Shown: positions 19,567 through 30,115 of the stretch, in pieces
Position numbering within the stretch: the stretch's first letter is position 1
Layout of the letters: each line of letters opens with the position of its first letter
Position numbers and translations under genes: made by a program
Notes under the pieces: model-generated
Told to the model about the DNA's origin: nothing
Seen by the model: only the letters and a program-made list of their open reading frames with translations
Databases searched by the model: none
Origin: Giardia muris
Taxonomy: Eukaryota > Fornicata > Diplomonadida > Hexamitidae
Assembly: GCA_006247105.1 (NCBI GenBank)
Contig: CM016929.1
Span: 620,001 to 684,000, forward strand
Reading direction: 5' to 3'
Length of the DNA: 64,000 nucleotides

Positions 19567-20640
19567 AGCCCGATGAACCCTGCTACCGCCCCGCAGTCCT
19601 GCCAGAGGGTTATCGACGTACCAACTGGGGAGGAGACCGGAATGGACGGGAGACGTCTCCGGCCAGAAGGTGGGACCTTCGGAGCTGTTAGGGCACGTTG
19701 CTACTCAGCTCTGCAGTTCATCGGAAGGACGGACTTCTAGGAGGACCCTGTCGACCGCACGACTTGGAATGGCATTCATCCGACCTCTAGGGAGAACGTG
19801 CTTCTCCATCGGAGAGACCTATGCCTCAGTGTCCAGCCTGCAAAGAAGAGGGACTCCCCCGAGATGGAGGGCTCTCAGACTTGCCCCCAGACCCGCAAGG
19901 TCTCTGAGCTTGTCGTGCAGGTCTCCTCAAGAGGCCGGGATGGCCACCACCGATGCTCCCAACATGTGTCCCGGTGTGGAGAGACGCCCAAACGCTAGTC
20001 CGGACGAGTTCCACAGACATCAGCACTGCCTCTCGGTCGAGGCTCCCTTCGAGATTGAAGGGGCGAAGACCATGCCTTCCTCCTTGGAGCGGAAGGAAGA
20101 AGCGAGGACCCTCCCAGGCCACGGCAGGGCTCAGGGAACGAGACACGAGTTCTGTCCCTCTACCTCGGTTCGTCGAGAGGACTGCCCCCATGGTGGGAAC
20201 AGACCTTGGTGGCGTCAGGCGGCTCACAAACAAGGAGGTGGGATTACGAGACGATAGTGGAGATACGGGTCTGTGCTGGGCCCAGTGAGTGCGTCCAGGT
20301 GTCGGCGAGGTCTGAATGCAAGCCGTAGAGTCCGGATACCGGGCAGGACGTCTGGGATAGCACTCTCCCCGGAGGATGTGCGCATCAAGACTCTACGACT
20401 CATCCTCTATGCGGGAAGTATCAGGGGTTGTGCAAACGGGAATAGGACCTAGTAGTACGCCGAGTGCAGACGGACGACGCCTCGAAGGTGGCTGCTCACG
20501 CTTGGAGGCTCCAAGCCCTCTCTCTCATCCGTCCCCATCGTTCCACCGAGCTGGAAGTACACCAGCCCTCCCACCTGCTTCTGAAAGACAATCCCTCCGG
20601 GCCGAACGGCATGCACAAAGGACTCCTTTCCCGCCAACAG
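19567..20640. other. degenerate spacer before VSP remnants
   Basis: About 1.1 kb with no intact gene. A CPAC-type cysteine pair occurs near 19820 (MPQCPACKEEGLPRDGG), perhaps the trace of a zinc-binding protein, but it soon meets a stop. Long frames on both strands lack any family pattern. Confidence 0.3.
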
Positions 20641-20759
20641 CAGTGCTCTCATCCCCAACCACCTCTTCCTCCCTCTCGGGAATCGTCATCGCCGTCCTTC
20701 TGGTCCTGGGAGGTCTCGGGGGCTTCCTCGGTTGGTGGTTCAGATGCAGGGGGAAGTGA
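20641..20759 (+). pseudogene. VSP C-terminal anchor fragment
   Basis: The frame ending with TGA at 20757-20759 encodes [20 protein letters not shown] followed by a short tail ending CRGK, the VSP membrane anchor. Upstream of about 20.64 kb the frame has no CXXC body, and the GGAIAG part present in the other copies is missing. It is the 3' end of a lost VSP. The AGTGAAT polyadenylation-type motif follows at 20759-20765. Confidence 0.8.
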
Positions 20760-22493
20760 GTGAATGGTGAAGGGGGAGGGAAGAACACGAGAGACCTCTC
20801 GTGTACGGAAGGGACAGACCCAACTAACTGCAAGGCGGGGAGCTGCCTCGACCTCGGGACGCTGGGGAAGGTCTGCAAGGAGTGCGCGACCACGAGCCAG
20901 GCCTCGATCGACGGGACGTGCAGCTCGACCGTCGGGAGCAACACGTGTTCCAATGGTGTCTGCACGGCATGCACAGGGACCTACTTCCTCTTCTACGGGG
21001 GGTGCTACAACCAGGCAGGAGGCGAGGGTGCTGCTCTCTGCTCGGCGGCATCGAACGGGAAGTGCTCAGAGAGGGCCAGTGGTGCGACGGGCATCTTCGT
21101 GAAGGGGAGCAAGGATGCTCCAACCGGCCTCTACACCTGCGACGACGAGACGAACGGGGTTCCCAACTGCGCGGCCTGCACCTCCCCCGCCACCAACAAG
21201 CCCAAGTGCAATGCGTGCAGGACGGACTTCCTCCCGGACCAGGACAAGTCAGAATGCATCCAGTCCTCCCTCCAGCACTGCCTCCTGGTGACCGATGCTG
21301 ACACCTGTCACACCTGCGAGGATGGGTACTACGTCTCCAACAAGGTCTGCGTCCCCTGCTCCTCGGGCTGCAAGACGTGCGACTCCAGCGGCTGCTCGGA
21401 GTGCCTCGAAGGATACTACTCCACTGGCACTCCTATCACCTGCACGAAGTGTTCTGTCGAGAACTGCAGGACATGCACAGCCGATGGATGTACCGCCTGC
21501 CTCGATGGATATGCGAAGACAGGAACGGGGACCAATACAAAGTGTGTCCCGGTCGGAGGAGCGGACGTCAAGGACCCCCACTGCTCGACCGCCTCGGCTC
21601 TCGCTCTGAACGGGACCTTTGCGATCTGCAAGGAGTGTCAAACAAGCTTCGTCCCCGTGGACGGCGTCTGCCAGTCGAGCACCACTGCCCCCGCCAGCAA
21701 CGTCTGCACCTCCAATGGCAACAAGTGCGCCTCCTGCAAGAACGGCTTCATGCTCTACGAGGGCGGGTGCTACTCCTCCTCCAGAGCTGCCTCCCTCGGG
21801 ATCTGCGCCTCGTCCTTCCTCGTCGGAGACCAGCGGGCCTGCTCCAAGTGTAAGGCCGGGACCGTCCCGATCGATGGGGCGTGTGTCGAGGTCGGGTCGG
21901 CTCTCTCGAGGGCGAACATCGAAGACGTCTGCAAGAAGAGTGACGACAGCCCCGTCGACGCCTCCTCGACGTCCTGCGACAAGTGCGGGACGAATGGAGG
22001 AACAAACTACTTCCTCCTCAACGGGGGCTGCTACCCCGCAGGAACAAGCAATGCGGGCTCCCTTGGGAACAAGATCTGCTCAACGGCCGCCAATGGGGCC
22101 TGCATCCAGACGGCCCAGGACAGCCCCTTCCTCCTCGAGGGGACCCAGCTTGTCTCCTGCTCCTCAAAGATGTCAGGATGCGTGGCGTGCAGCGATGCCT
22201 CGACCTGCTCGAAGTGCGGGGTCGGGTATGTGGAGACGCCCTCCAGCAACGCCTGCACTCCCTGCTCCGTCGAGAACTGCGCCTCGTGCTCCGATGCCGC
22301 CACCTGCACGACCTGCCTCGACGGGTCCGCCCCCGCCGCCACCGACCCGAAGTGCAAGGCCCTCGAGGCTTCCGGCTCCAGTTCTTCGGGGCTCTCGGGG
22401 GGCGCCATTGCGGGGATCGTCATCGCCGTCCTTCTGGTCCTGGGAGGTCTCGGGGGCTTCCTCGGTTGGTGGTTCGGATGCAGGGGGAAGTGA
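20760..22493 (+). pseudogene. variant-specific surface protein body and anchor lacking an ATG and signal peptide
   Basis: A 577-residue open frame with many CXXC motifs and three GGCY motifs (FYGGCYNQ, YEGGCYSS, LNGGCYPA), closing with the anchor [17 protein letters not shown] and CRGK. The body and anchor are intact. The frame begins directly behind the TGA of the preceding anchor fragment, in the same phase, with GTG; the first residues (NGEGGGKNTRD) are translated from the duplicated 3' flank of that fragment. The first in-frame ATG lies deep in the body, so no signal peptide can be made. It looks like a VSP whose 5' end was replaced by recombination at a VSP 3' flank. It could serve as a donor for gene conversion, or the true 5' part may be elsewhere. 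Expression as it stands is unlikely. Confidence 0.85.
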
Positions 22494-22499
22494 GTGAAT
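22493..22499 (+). terminator. AGTRAAY-type polyadenylation motif after VSP stop
   Basis: AGTGAAT overlaps the last base of the TGA stop at 22491-22493. It matches the Giardia polyadenylation consensus AGTRAAY. The same motif follows the anchor copy at 20759-20765. Confidence 0.6.
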
Positions 22500-22587
22500 G
22501 GTGAAGGGGAGACCTGGAGCGAGAGGTGACATCGAGCTCATTATAGACCTCCAGCTCATCTGGATGGACGGAGAGGGAGTCGTATGG

Positions 22588-23600
22588 CTACACATCCGGC
22601 CACTCAGGATACTCGACGACAAGGGCCTCGTCGGCCTTCCCCCGGCAGTACGGACAGCAGTGCTCGATCCGGTCCGCACAGACGACGAGGTGCCGGCAGG
22701 GAAGGATGACCGCGTCCTTCTGGCGTGAGAGGCAGACGACGCACCTATCAATCATCTCGTCCTCACTGAAGGCGTCGTCCAGTGCTCCGGGCTCGCAGAG
22801 GAGTGCCGACCAGACCATCTCTCCGAGCTCCAGGACCTCCGACTGCTCGATTGGGGACAGGAGGGCAAGGACGTGGTGCGGGCTGAGCATCTCCAGCCTC
22901 TCCCGTACCTTCCGCACGACCGCCTCCTCCAGGGAATCTGCAACTGCTCGATACGTCCTTGATAGGAGTGAGTCAGGCCACTCCCGAACAAGCCTTCGGA
23001 TCCCCTCGATGTGCATTCTTCCGTCCCCTTCGTGGACTGCCGCCTCGTCCGCCAGGAGTCTTGCACACTCGACCTGGCCCTCCTGGAGTGCAAGCAGAAG
23101 GGCCGTCTCCTTCCGGTTGTTGAACAGCCCCCTCGAGTGGGAGGAGCAGGAGGACAGATGCGGGGCATCCGTGAGAGGCGGCCATCATCAGGGCTGCATC
23201 CCATGAGCCTCGATGCCCACGTGTAGTGTTCCTGACTCCAAGGACGTCGGTGGCTCCCTGGAGGGGGATGGGTCTGTCCCCTCTTGAGGAGCCTCCTGTC
23301 CCCAGACTACCATTCCCGTGCCCCCCCGGAGTCCTCCACTCCTCGCTCGTGGGGAGGAGGGCTCGACGACCTCGGGGTGGTCGTGGCATGTTGGGAGCAT
23401 GGGGGCGGTCCGGGAGGGAGTCCACTCCTTCGTCGTCCGCCTCTGAGAGGAGGAAGCAGTCTGTGCGGCCACACCGTGCAGTCCGGCCACCTTCTTCCTC
23501 TCCCCGACCTCATCGAGATCGTCCTTCCCTCTCGATGTCTCCATCAAAGGAGTGAGGGATGTTTCCGAGCCCCAGCTCCCTCTCCTCCGGTCCAAGAGGC
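22588..23600 (-). pseudogene. ankyrin-repeat/RING-finger protein, 5' part broken
   Basis: The 3' half is intact: a frame from the ATG at 23016 to the stop at 22588 ends in a C3HC4-type RING (CVVCLSRQKDAVILPCRHL, then VCADRIEHCCPYC). Upstream the minus strand still shows ankyrin traces in other frames: NNRKETALLLALQEGQVECA near 23.1 kb, DAALMMAASHG near 23.18 kb, and TTKEW with MLPTCHDHPEVVE near 23.4 kb. These match the intact protein at 30116-31528 (KTTKEWNDF..., HENYPDIVELLL). Thus a gene of the ankyrin-RING type has lost its reading frame in the 5' half. A short protein from 23016 could still be made but would lack the ankyrin region. RING fingers of this kind recruit ubiquitin-conjugating enzymes; whether the family does so in Giardia is unknown. 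Confidence 0.7.
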
Positions 23601-23763
23601 CGATCCGCCATCTCGCATCCCCTCGACAACAGAGGGGCGTCCAGATCGATGCACCCGTCCCCGGGAAGCCAGTGGGCCCCTCTCCCCGTCTGGCACGGCT
23701 CTCGTCAGATCCCCTTCGTCCTCGAGAGGGGAACGGGCCCGATCCTCACCAGGGGGTTGGGGG

Positions 23764-23935
23764 GCTATAAGGGGAGACCGATGACCAGTGGGAGCTCATC
23801 CAGGGACGAGAGCGCCCCGAGGAGAGCTGTGGGCCTCCCGTCCTCGGGGCAGGTCGTTGGTAGTGGTTGGATGCCCAGGGTGTCAGATGGGGGCCTCAGT
23901 GGAAGGCTGGTGAAGGGGATGTTTGATATTCAAAA
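23764..23935 (+). repeat. 5' flank shared with the ankyrin gene at 31528 (inverted copy A)
   Basis: The stretch beginning GCTATAAGGGGAGACCGATG and ending just before the ATG at 23936 is almost the same as the reverse complement of 31529-31706, which precedes the other ankyrin gene. Both end in A-rich bases directly before the ATG (TTCAAAAATGTC). It probably carries the promoter, and it dates the two genes as a duplicated pair. Confidence 0.75.
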
Positions 23936-25090
23936 ATGTCTGATACGGCTTTGATGGAGGCAGCCCGGAATGGGGACCTCGATGACGTGAAAAGGAATCT
24001 CAATCAGGTTGGGAAACAGGATAGATATGGTGGGACGGCCCTGATGGAGGCTGCAGCGAACGGCCACGCCAATTGCATCCCCCTCCTCGAGAAGGAGCTC
24101 GGAATGCAGGACAACTGGGGATTGACCGCACTGATGTGGGCCGCCTACAATGACAATACAGACTGCGTCCGCCTTCTCCTTTCAGAGGCGGGGAAGCAAA
24201 CGACGAAGGAATGGAAGTTCATCCCCTTATTTGGCAAATCAACTATCTTTTTTCCTGGAGCGACCGCTCTCATGATGGCAGCCCACTACAACTACCCCGA
24301 TATCGTTGAGCTCCTCCTCCCTTATGAGCAAGGAATGAAGGACTCCAAAGGTCATACAGCTCAATGGCATGCAAATAACAGCTCATGGAGGGGCGACTTC
24401 ACCCGAGTCCGCAAGCTCCTGGAGAACGAAGGGACAACTCGCCTCCCTCCTCCATCGGATCCCACTGAAATCCTTAAGTTCTTGGAGAGAGTTGATAGGC
24501 TCACCACTGAGAACGAATCTCTCAAGAAAGACCTCTCCTCCTCCAAGAATACCCTAGAGGAGACAAAGAAGAAGCTATCCCAACTGAGTCAGGAAGTCTC
24601 CTCTCTCAGACAGCAGCTCCAGAAGGCCAACGAAGAGAACGATGTCCTCCACAAACAGTTCGAGGACAGGAAACGACAGGACAGGGCTCAGATCGATCAG
24701 CTAACTGCAGAAGTGTCCTCCCTCAAACAGCAGCTCGACAATGCTATCAATGAGTCCAAGAGGCATGCGAAGATGAACGAGGACCTCCAGAAGGCCTCTG
24801 ACCAGAACCGAGCCCTCATCAACGCCCTCACCACAGAGAAGGGGACCCTTCAGGAGCAGCTCTCCAAGACCACTGAGGACCTCAAGAGAGCACTTGCAGA
24901 CCAGAAGGCCCAGAACCTCGTCCTCGAGAAGGAGGTTACCCAATTGAGGACCGAGAGCCATGACATGAAAGACCTTCAGAGACGCCTCGAGGAAGTGGAG
25001 GAGGAGAAGAGGATCCTCCTCCAGAACCTCGCTGCCGTCGGGGGCAGGCTCACCAACCACCCTCAAGGCCTTGGAACGCCCACTGGATGA
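23936..25090 (+). CDS. ankyrin-repeat protein with C-terminal coiled coil (protein 21.1-like)
   Basis: 384 residues from the ATG at 23936. Residues 1 to about 165 hold ankyrin repeats of the pattern TALMEAAANGHANCIPLLEK and TALMMAAHYNYPDIVELLLP. Residues about 180-365 form a long heptad-rich coiled coil (ERVDRLTTENESLKKDL through DLQRRLEEVEEEKRILLQN). The first 165 residues align closely with the N-terminus of the protein at 30116-31528, but no RING follows; the C-terminus is NHPQGLGTPTG. Giardia has a very large family of such ankyrin proteins ('protein 21.1'), mostly of unknown role, thought to be scaffolds. The 5' flank is a duplicate of that of the other copy. Loss of the RING by truncation, or fusion to a different 3' part, are both possible. 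Confidence 0.88.
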   Translation: MSDTALMEAARNGDLDDVKRNLNQVGKQDRYGGTALMEAAANGHANCIPLLEKELGMQDNWGLTALMWAAYNDNTDCVRLLLSEAGKQTTKEWKFIPLFGKSTIFFPGATALMMAAHYNYPDIVELLLPYEQGMKDSKGHTAQWHANNSSWRGDFTRVRKLLENEGTTRLPPPSDPTEILKFLERVDRLTTENESLKKDLSSSKNTLEETKKKLSQLSQEVSSLRQQLQKANEENDVLHKQFEDRKRQDRAQIDQLTAEVSSLKQQLDNAINESKRHAKMNEDLQKASDQNRALINALTTEKGTLQEQLSKTTEDLKRALADQKAQNLVLEKEVTQLRTESHDMKDLQRRLEEVEEEKRILLQNLAAVGGRLTNHPQGLGTPTG

Positions 25091-27041
25091 CCTGCATCCG
25101 GAGGCAGGAGCAGGAGGTCGGAAGGCCCGGCCGGATGAAGGAGTCCCCGTCGGTCCTCCTATGGGCCTCCGGGATCAACAGTCATCGTCCAGTGCCCCGG
25201 TCTTCGTCCTTCGATCAAGAGGAGTGAACGGGATCACGGGAGGGACGAGAGGACGACCATGAGCCCCGGTTGATCTCAACCCGTCTCCATGAAGGAGGGC
25301 CGGCCTCCTGGATCTGCCTGAGGGCATGGATGGAGAGCGGGGAAGGGCACCAGGTCGTGCATGGCTGTGTGAGCCAATGCCGGCTGCTCACTGCTCCGGA
25401 CTCGTGACGGAAGTGGCTGTCCGGAGTTCACGCCCTCCAGCTCGTGGGGCCGTGCCACGAACTGGAGTCTGTTCGAGGAGCGTGAGGTGCACGGGTCGAC
25501 GCCACCATGGACAATATCCTCCTTGGTCGTCCCACGATGCACTGAGGATCCTCGGGGATGACAGCATCCACGACGACGGGTCCTCATGCACAGGGAAGAT
25601 CGTCCGAGTCGAACGGAGTGGGTGTTAGTCGGTTCGTGGAAGGACACGTTCTACCTCCTTCCCGGCTGTGGTGGCATCGGGAGGTCCACCATCAGCTGAG
25701 GACGTCGGGGGGACCTGGAACCTCTGAGTTCGATCATCGGATGGAACACGAGTCCTGTCCGACCTTATGGATCCCCTCGCTCTCGAACCCTGAGCCTGAT
25801 ACACCAGCCACTGGTTCGTCCCTTCCTCGCCCCAACTCGGCCTCCGACTCTGATCGTCCCATTGTCGTCGGATCCCTGCCTCCTTCTGGAACCCTTCTTG
25901 AAGCCACGAGGACCTCCTTGTCCACCCTTGCACGGATATCGTTCGAGTGGGGCTGTCATCACACGCCCGAGGATGAGGAGAATACGAACGCCCCGAGACC
26001 TTTGCCATTGGGGAGCTCCTCCTGCAGGGACGTGCTCCCGGTCGTCCGTCTGACCCCTTCCCAACACGGACGCCAAGGAGGTCTCCGTTATCTCCATCTC
26101 GGACGACTCTTCATCCGAGGTCATCCTGTCAGCAACATGCAGGGAATCGGGGGCAGGTCAAGTGGTGGGAGGGCTGGAGCAAGACGGACGCCTTCAGACT
26201 GGTAGGTACGCGTATAGAGTGGCATCCTACCCTTCCCACCTCCTAGACGCCTGCACGTACAGGACCGACCGGACCGTCCCACGAGGGGGCTCGGGGAGGC
26301 GTCTCCCAACCAGGCCTCTGACGTGCCGTGACGACCGGATGTCATCGAGGACCTCCTTGAGATACGACCAGGAGGCCCGGGGACGTGGGGATGACCGAAA
26401 CACGTGCCTGGAGGCTGCACACAGGGAACGGGCTCACCTCCCTTCCGATCTTCCCGTCTCGACCCAGAACGGCAGCCCCATCACGAGTGCTTCCGGGGTC
26501 TCATACTACGACCTCGAGACGTCCGGTCCAACCTGAGGCCTGATGGCACCCACAATGGGCGGGTCTATCCTGTCCAGGCATCCCGACGTATGAACCCAGC
26601 TGCTACGGTCCCCTCAAGCACATTCACGGACTGCATCTGGCATCACTTAGATCCGAGTCTCCTCACTTCCGGACGATGAGGGCTTCCAGGAGAGAAAGGA
26701 AGGACACAGGGGATGGGGAAGGGAGACGACCGGAGAGGAACGGGGCAGCTCGGTAACTACGGGAGCTGTTAGCTGGCCAGCAGTATGGACATGTCGGCCT
26801 GCATAGAGCCGTCCTGGTGGCCGGGACTAGAACTGAGGCCCCCCGAGGCTCCCGTAGGTGGTCAGGCTGAAGGGTGCTCACTGGACGGGAGGTTGTCGTC
26901 GCTGCTCACGCAGTCCCCTTTCATCCTCCACATCATCTCGGACGTAGTGGACAATGATCCGCACAGGTACGTCGGGTAGCCGGCAGTGGAACCCAGCCCG
27001 GAGATAGGAATCACTCCAGCTCGCCAGCAGGAGTCAGGCGC
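25091..27041. other. gene-poor accessory DNA
   Basis: About 1.95 kb with no intact gene. On the minus strand, frames between 25.28 and 26.42 kb contain acidic and Ser-rich protein-like pieces (MTSDEESSEMEITETSLASV at 26124, then others in shifted frames) that could be a decayed disordered region. A CPYC cysteine pair occurs near 26.79 kb on the minus strand. None of this supports a named gene. Confidence 0.35.
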
Positions 27042-27494
27042 TCACTGCGGGACAGCAGGTATGTACCCCCGGCCGACGTGGTTGGTCGTCGCTTCCAGAC
27101 AGTGGAGGCGGTTGCAGCTGACCATCTGCTCGCACTCGAGGCACAGGGGACAGGTGCCTTCAAGCATCCGGGCCTGCTCCTCGCTGTCGAGCCCTCTGTG
27201 GGGAGGAGCGGATGGCCTCTGATACTGGAGGTTCGTCATCCCTCTCCGACGGTGGAAGAGAAGCATGGACCCGGACGGGCCCCTCCCAGCACCCATAAAG
27301 GCCCGTGCACACCTCAGGAGCTCCCCTTGTGGTGCGGTGGCGGCACCGAACTCGAGTAAGCTGCTCATGGCGATGACGGTGGTATCGACATCTTCTCCAT
27401 CATCCATCCGCCCATCGGAGCCTGCAATCCTGCACCTGGACGGGATGCTGGGGGCTCGTGGGACCTGTGCGGCAGATGGTGCAACGTCCTCCAA
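27042..27494 (-). pseudogene. possible RING-like fragment
   Basis: A 150-residue minus-strand frame ends with EGTCPLCLECEQMVSCNRLH, which has CPLC-x2-C spacing but not a full C3HC4 set before the stop. The rest is low complexity. It resembles the broken RING gene at 28259-29146 in having a cysteine cluster at its 3' end. Only weak support. Confidence 0.25.
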
Positions 27495-28258
27495 CCTTCC
27501 TCAGGAGGAGCCCCTGTGTCCTAATGATCCAAAGGACCCAACAACACCAGCAGGAGACCGCAAGGTCTGAAAGCCCCGATGCCCCAAGGAATCCCCACCA
27601 TCGAAGGTAAGAGCCACAAGCCCACTGGGGCCTCAATGTCCGGGGAACACCTCCGAATAGCCCTTTACTCAGGACTCCCAATGCTTCCAAGGCCTTCAAC
27701 CCCAAAAGGATCCAATGAACATCATATGTCCTCAGGAGCACCAACGGGAACCTGAAGGCATCGATGACCTCCGATCTTCGAGAGACCCGTGACCCCAACC
27801 CCTAAGACTGGATGATTCCTCCCTCCAAAGCGCACAAGCTCCCAGGAGATCCCAGCTCCAAGAGACCCAAGGAGCCCATAAGTCCGAGGATCCGACACGC
27901 CCCCCATCTTCGTTTGCGTGCTTTGTTTATCCCCGTTCTGGGATCCTTTTGCATTAAGACGGGGCGGACAGGGAGAAGAAACGGGTAGGAGACCCAGGAA
28001 CTCGTGGAAGGGCTCTGCACCTCGTCTCGTACGGCCTTCCCCCTCGCATGCTCAGACATACGCTGGATAATGTGGAGGGGTTCTTCTCCTCAGTCTGCCC
28101 CATCTGCGTTTAGTTTATCGTTGAGGTCCTCGACAGCATCGAGGAGGGAGCAATGAGCGAAGATGGCTTCTTGCAGGTTGAGCCTTCTTGTGATTATTAA
28201 TGTATAGCAGTGAGATAAGGAGGGTTGTCCAACCATAGTCATGGCCGCGGACCTCTTG
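27495..28258. other. gene-free stretch
   Basis: About 760 bases. The sequence between 27.55 and 27.95 kb repeats short Pro/Ser/Gln-type words such as CCAAGG, CCCAATG and CCAAAGG in all frames, suggesting low-complexity DNA rather than a gene. No RNA gene seen. Confidence 0.3.
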
Positions 28259-29146
28259 TCAGCAGAAGAGGCACGTCTTCCTCCCTGTGACATGGTCGAG
28301 GAAGGCGTGGAGGCAATGCTCCTGGTTGCGTGTCAGAAGCTTCCTGCAGTGGTAGCAGACGTACCCGTCGTTCCTTATCTAGCAGGGCAGGAGACAAATG
28401 ACACATGCCTCCTCCTGTTCCGTAGATCCCCCGCGAGCCTCCAGTATGCTTCGGATGACCTCCAGGGGCAAGTTAGCCACCTCATCGTCCCAATTGATGT
28501 ACTCTTTAGCGGGTCCTTCAGGCATGGAGACGACAATATCCTCCCTACGAATGCAAAGAATGGAGATCAGGAGAGATCCTCTTGTGCGCAAACAGAGGAG
28601 ATTGTCGTCTCCAAGCTATCTGATGTGGAGCCGATTAACTCCTCCTCTCTCCTCAGCACTCGAGAAGATGGAGATGACATCCTCTGTGGGGGTCGATGCC
28701 GAGCTGACAATTGACGTGTCGTCTATTTTCTTCAACCTCCCCGTCCTCACATCCTCGGGCACATTGCGTTCGGATTTTCTGGGACGCCTCCTTGGATCGC
28801 CCTCTTTCCGGCCACGGGGTTGCGGCCTGCTGGACGGTCGGAGTAGTAGAACGGGACGACGTGAAGAAGTTGGTCGAAAGACGAAGGAGGCCTCGGAGGA
28901 AGCGTAACGGCACGAGTCCTCATCCGTACTTCGCTGACGGGTGACAGACCCCTTCTTCTGTCGAATAAGGCCATATGGCTTGCCAAGAGGAGAGGCACCC
29001 TGACACCGGTCGGATGCACGAGTTGATGGGCCTGTCCGTGGCTCTTGTGCTCTCCCCTCATTGCCCCGAGGAACCCACTTCGGCAAGGGATGAGCAGGTG
29101 GGGGTTCACTAGGATCGACAGACCATTCGAGGTAGGTGGGAGCCAC
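28259..29146 (-). pseudogene. zinc-finger (RING-like) protein frame with two in-frame TAG codons
   Basis: One minus-strand phase stays coding-like from 29146 to a TGA at 28259-28261, interrupted by TAG at 28616-28618 and TAG at 28379-28381. Upstream part: Ser/Arg-rich, ending SIVSSASTPTEDVISIFSSA. Middle: LCLRTRGSLLISILCIRRED and YINWDDEVANLPLEVIRSIL. The last part crosses the second TAG inside the zinc-binding region: CVICLLPC, TAG, then GYVCYHCRKLL and HCLHAFLDHVTGRKTCLFC. The cysteine and histidine spacing resembles a RING variant. No ATG opens the frame (29146 is GTG). Two in-frame stops of the same kind without a frameshift suggest a young pseudogene. Confidence 0.5.
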
Positions 29147-30115
29147 GTGAGGCTGGGGCTGTTCGTGGTCTGCCTGGTGACGACTTGGAGTCCGGGCTCT
29201 TGAGGACTGGTCAGGATCCCTCTTACAAGAGGCCGTGTTCCGGTATCCAGCTTATGCGAGGATCGTCTTCCTCTTTGCATGGTGCTTCCTGACCATCTCT
29301 CTCATGCCTCGGAGGGACGAACTGCATCCGTGGCAAGTCGGTCTTCTTCGCCAGCTCTGTGCGCCTCAGAAGGCCCACTTGGTGGCTCTGTCCTGTCAGG
29401 ACCACGTTCAGTACCTGGCCACCACTACCTCAGAGGACGCGTTCTTACTGCACCACGGTCTTTCCGGCTTGATGCACGCGTATATGATCGGATCATTGCG
29501 CCCCGTGATGACCAGCCGAGTTCCTTCGGGATGGGCATGCCTACCGACCCTGAACGCATATCCGGAGGCGTCTTCCAAGCATCGATCCGGAAGTTCGTTG
29601 AGGAGCACGTCATCGCAAGTCTCACTCCCATATGAGCCACCGAAGCGCCCCGTTGAGGTCTGCCTCGACTCCGAGCCATAGTCAGACCGCATCGTTGACG
29701 CCTATCCCCGTCGTTTCAGACGAGATGGTCAAGAGGCTATGAGGATGAGCCCTTTGGACAGTCCCGAGTGAGCAGGAGCTGCCACCATCCCGTCCTACAA
29801 TGCCAGGCGATGAGATACTTAGGGTGACAGGAACGCAAGGCCTCGGGGATGGTGCGGCACAAGAGGCCCTGAGCAAGGAGGACGTGCCTTCCTCGACCCT
29901 CCAAGGACGACAGAGCCTTCCGGGGTTCGTGGACCGGGAACGGGAGAAGGACGGATCCACGAGCCTCCTTGCTGGGAGCACCCCGGGGGCCTGGAGGCAG
30001 ATGGCCTCCTCGCTTCGACACGACGGGGAGGTCTGGGGCACAGCAGTCGATGGCAATGAGTGCGTTCACCTGTCCTCGGTCTTCGGGTCGTGTTGAGGAG
30101 TGACAGACCGAAGGC
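29147..30115. other. gene-poor stretch with one coding-like piece
   Basis: About 970 bases. The plus-strand frame ending near 29635 has a protein-like end (PERISGGVFQASIRKFVEEH) but no ATG-started gene or known family. Nothing else supported. Confidence 0.3.

Noticed and set aside
21619..22497. Second open frame of 292 residues overlapping the plus-strand VSP
   Set aside because: Shadow of the VSP body in another phase, Ala/Pro/Ser/Arg composition only.
29408..29692. 94-residue minus-strand frame with mixed composition
   Set aside because: No ATG-supported gene context and no recognisable family; the plus strand across it is equally protein-like, so neither is supported.
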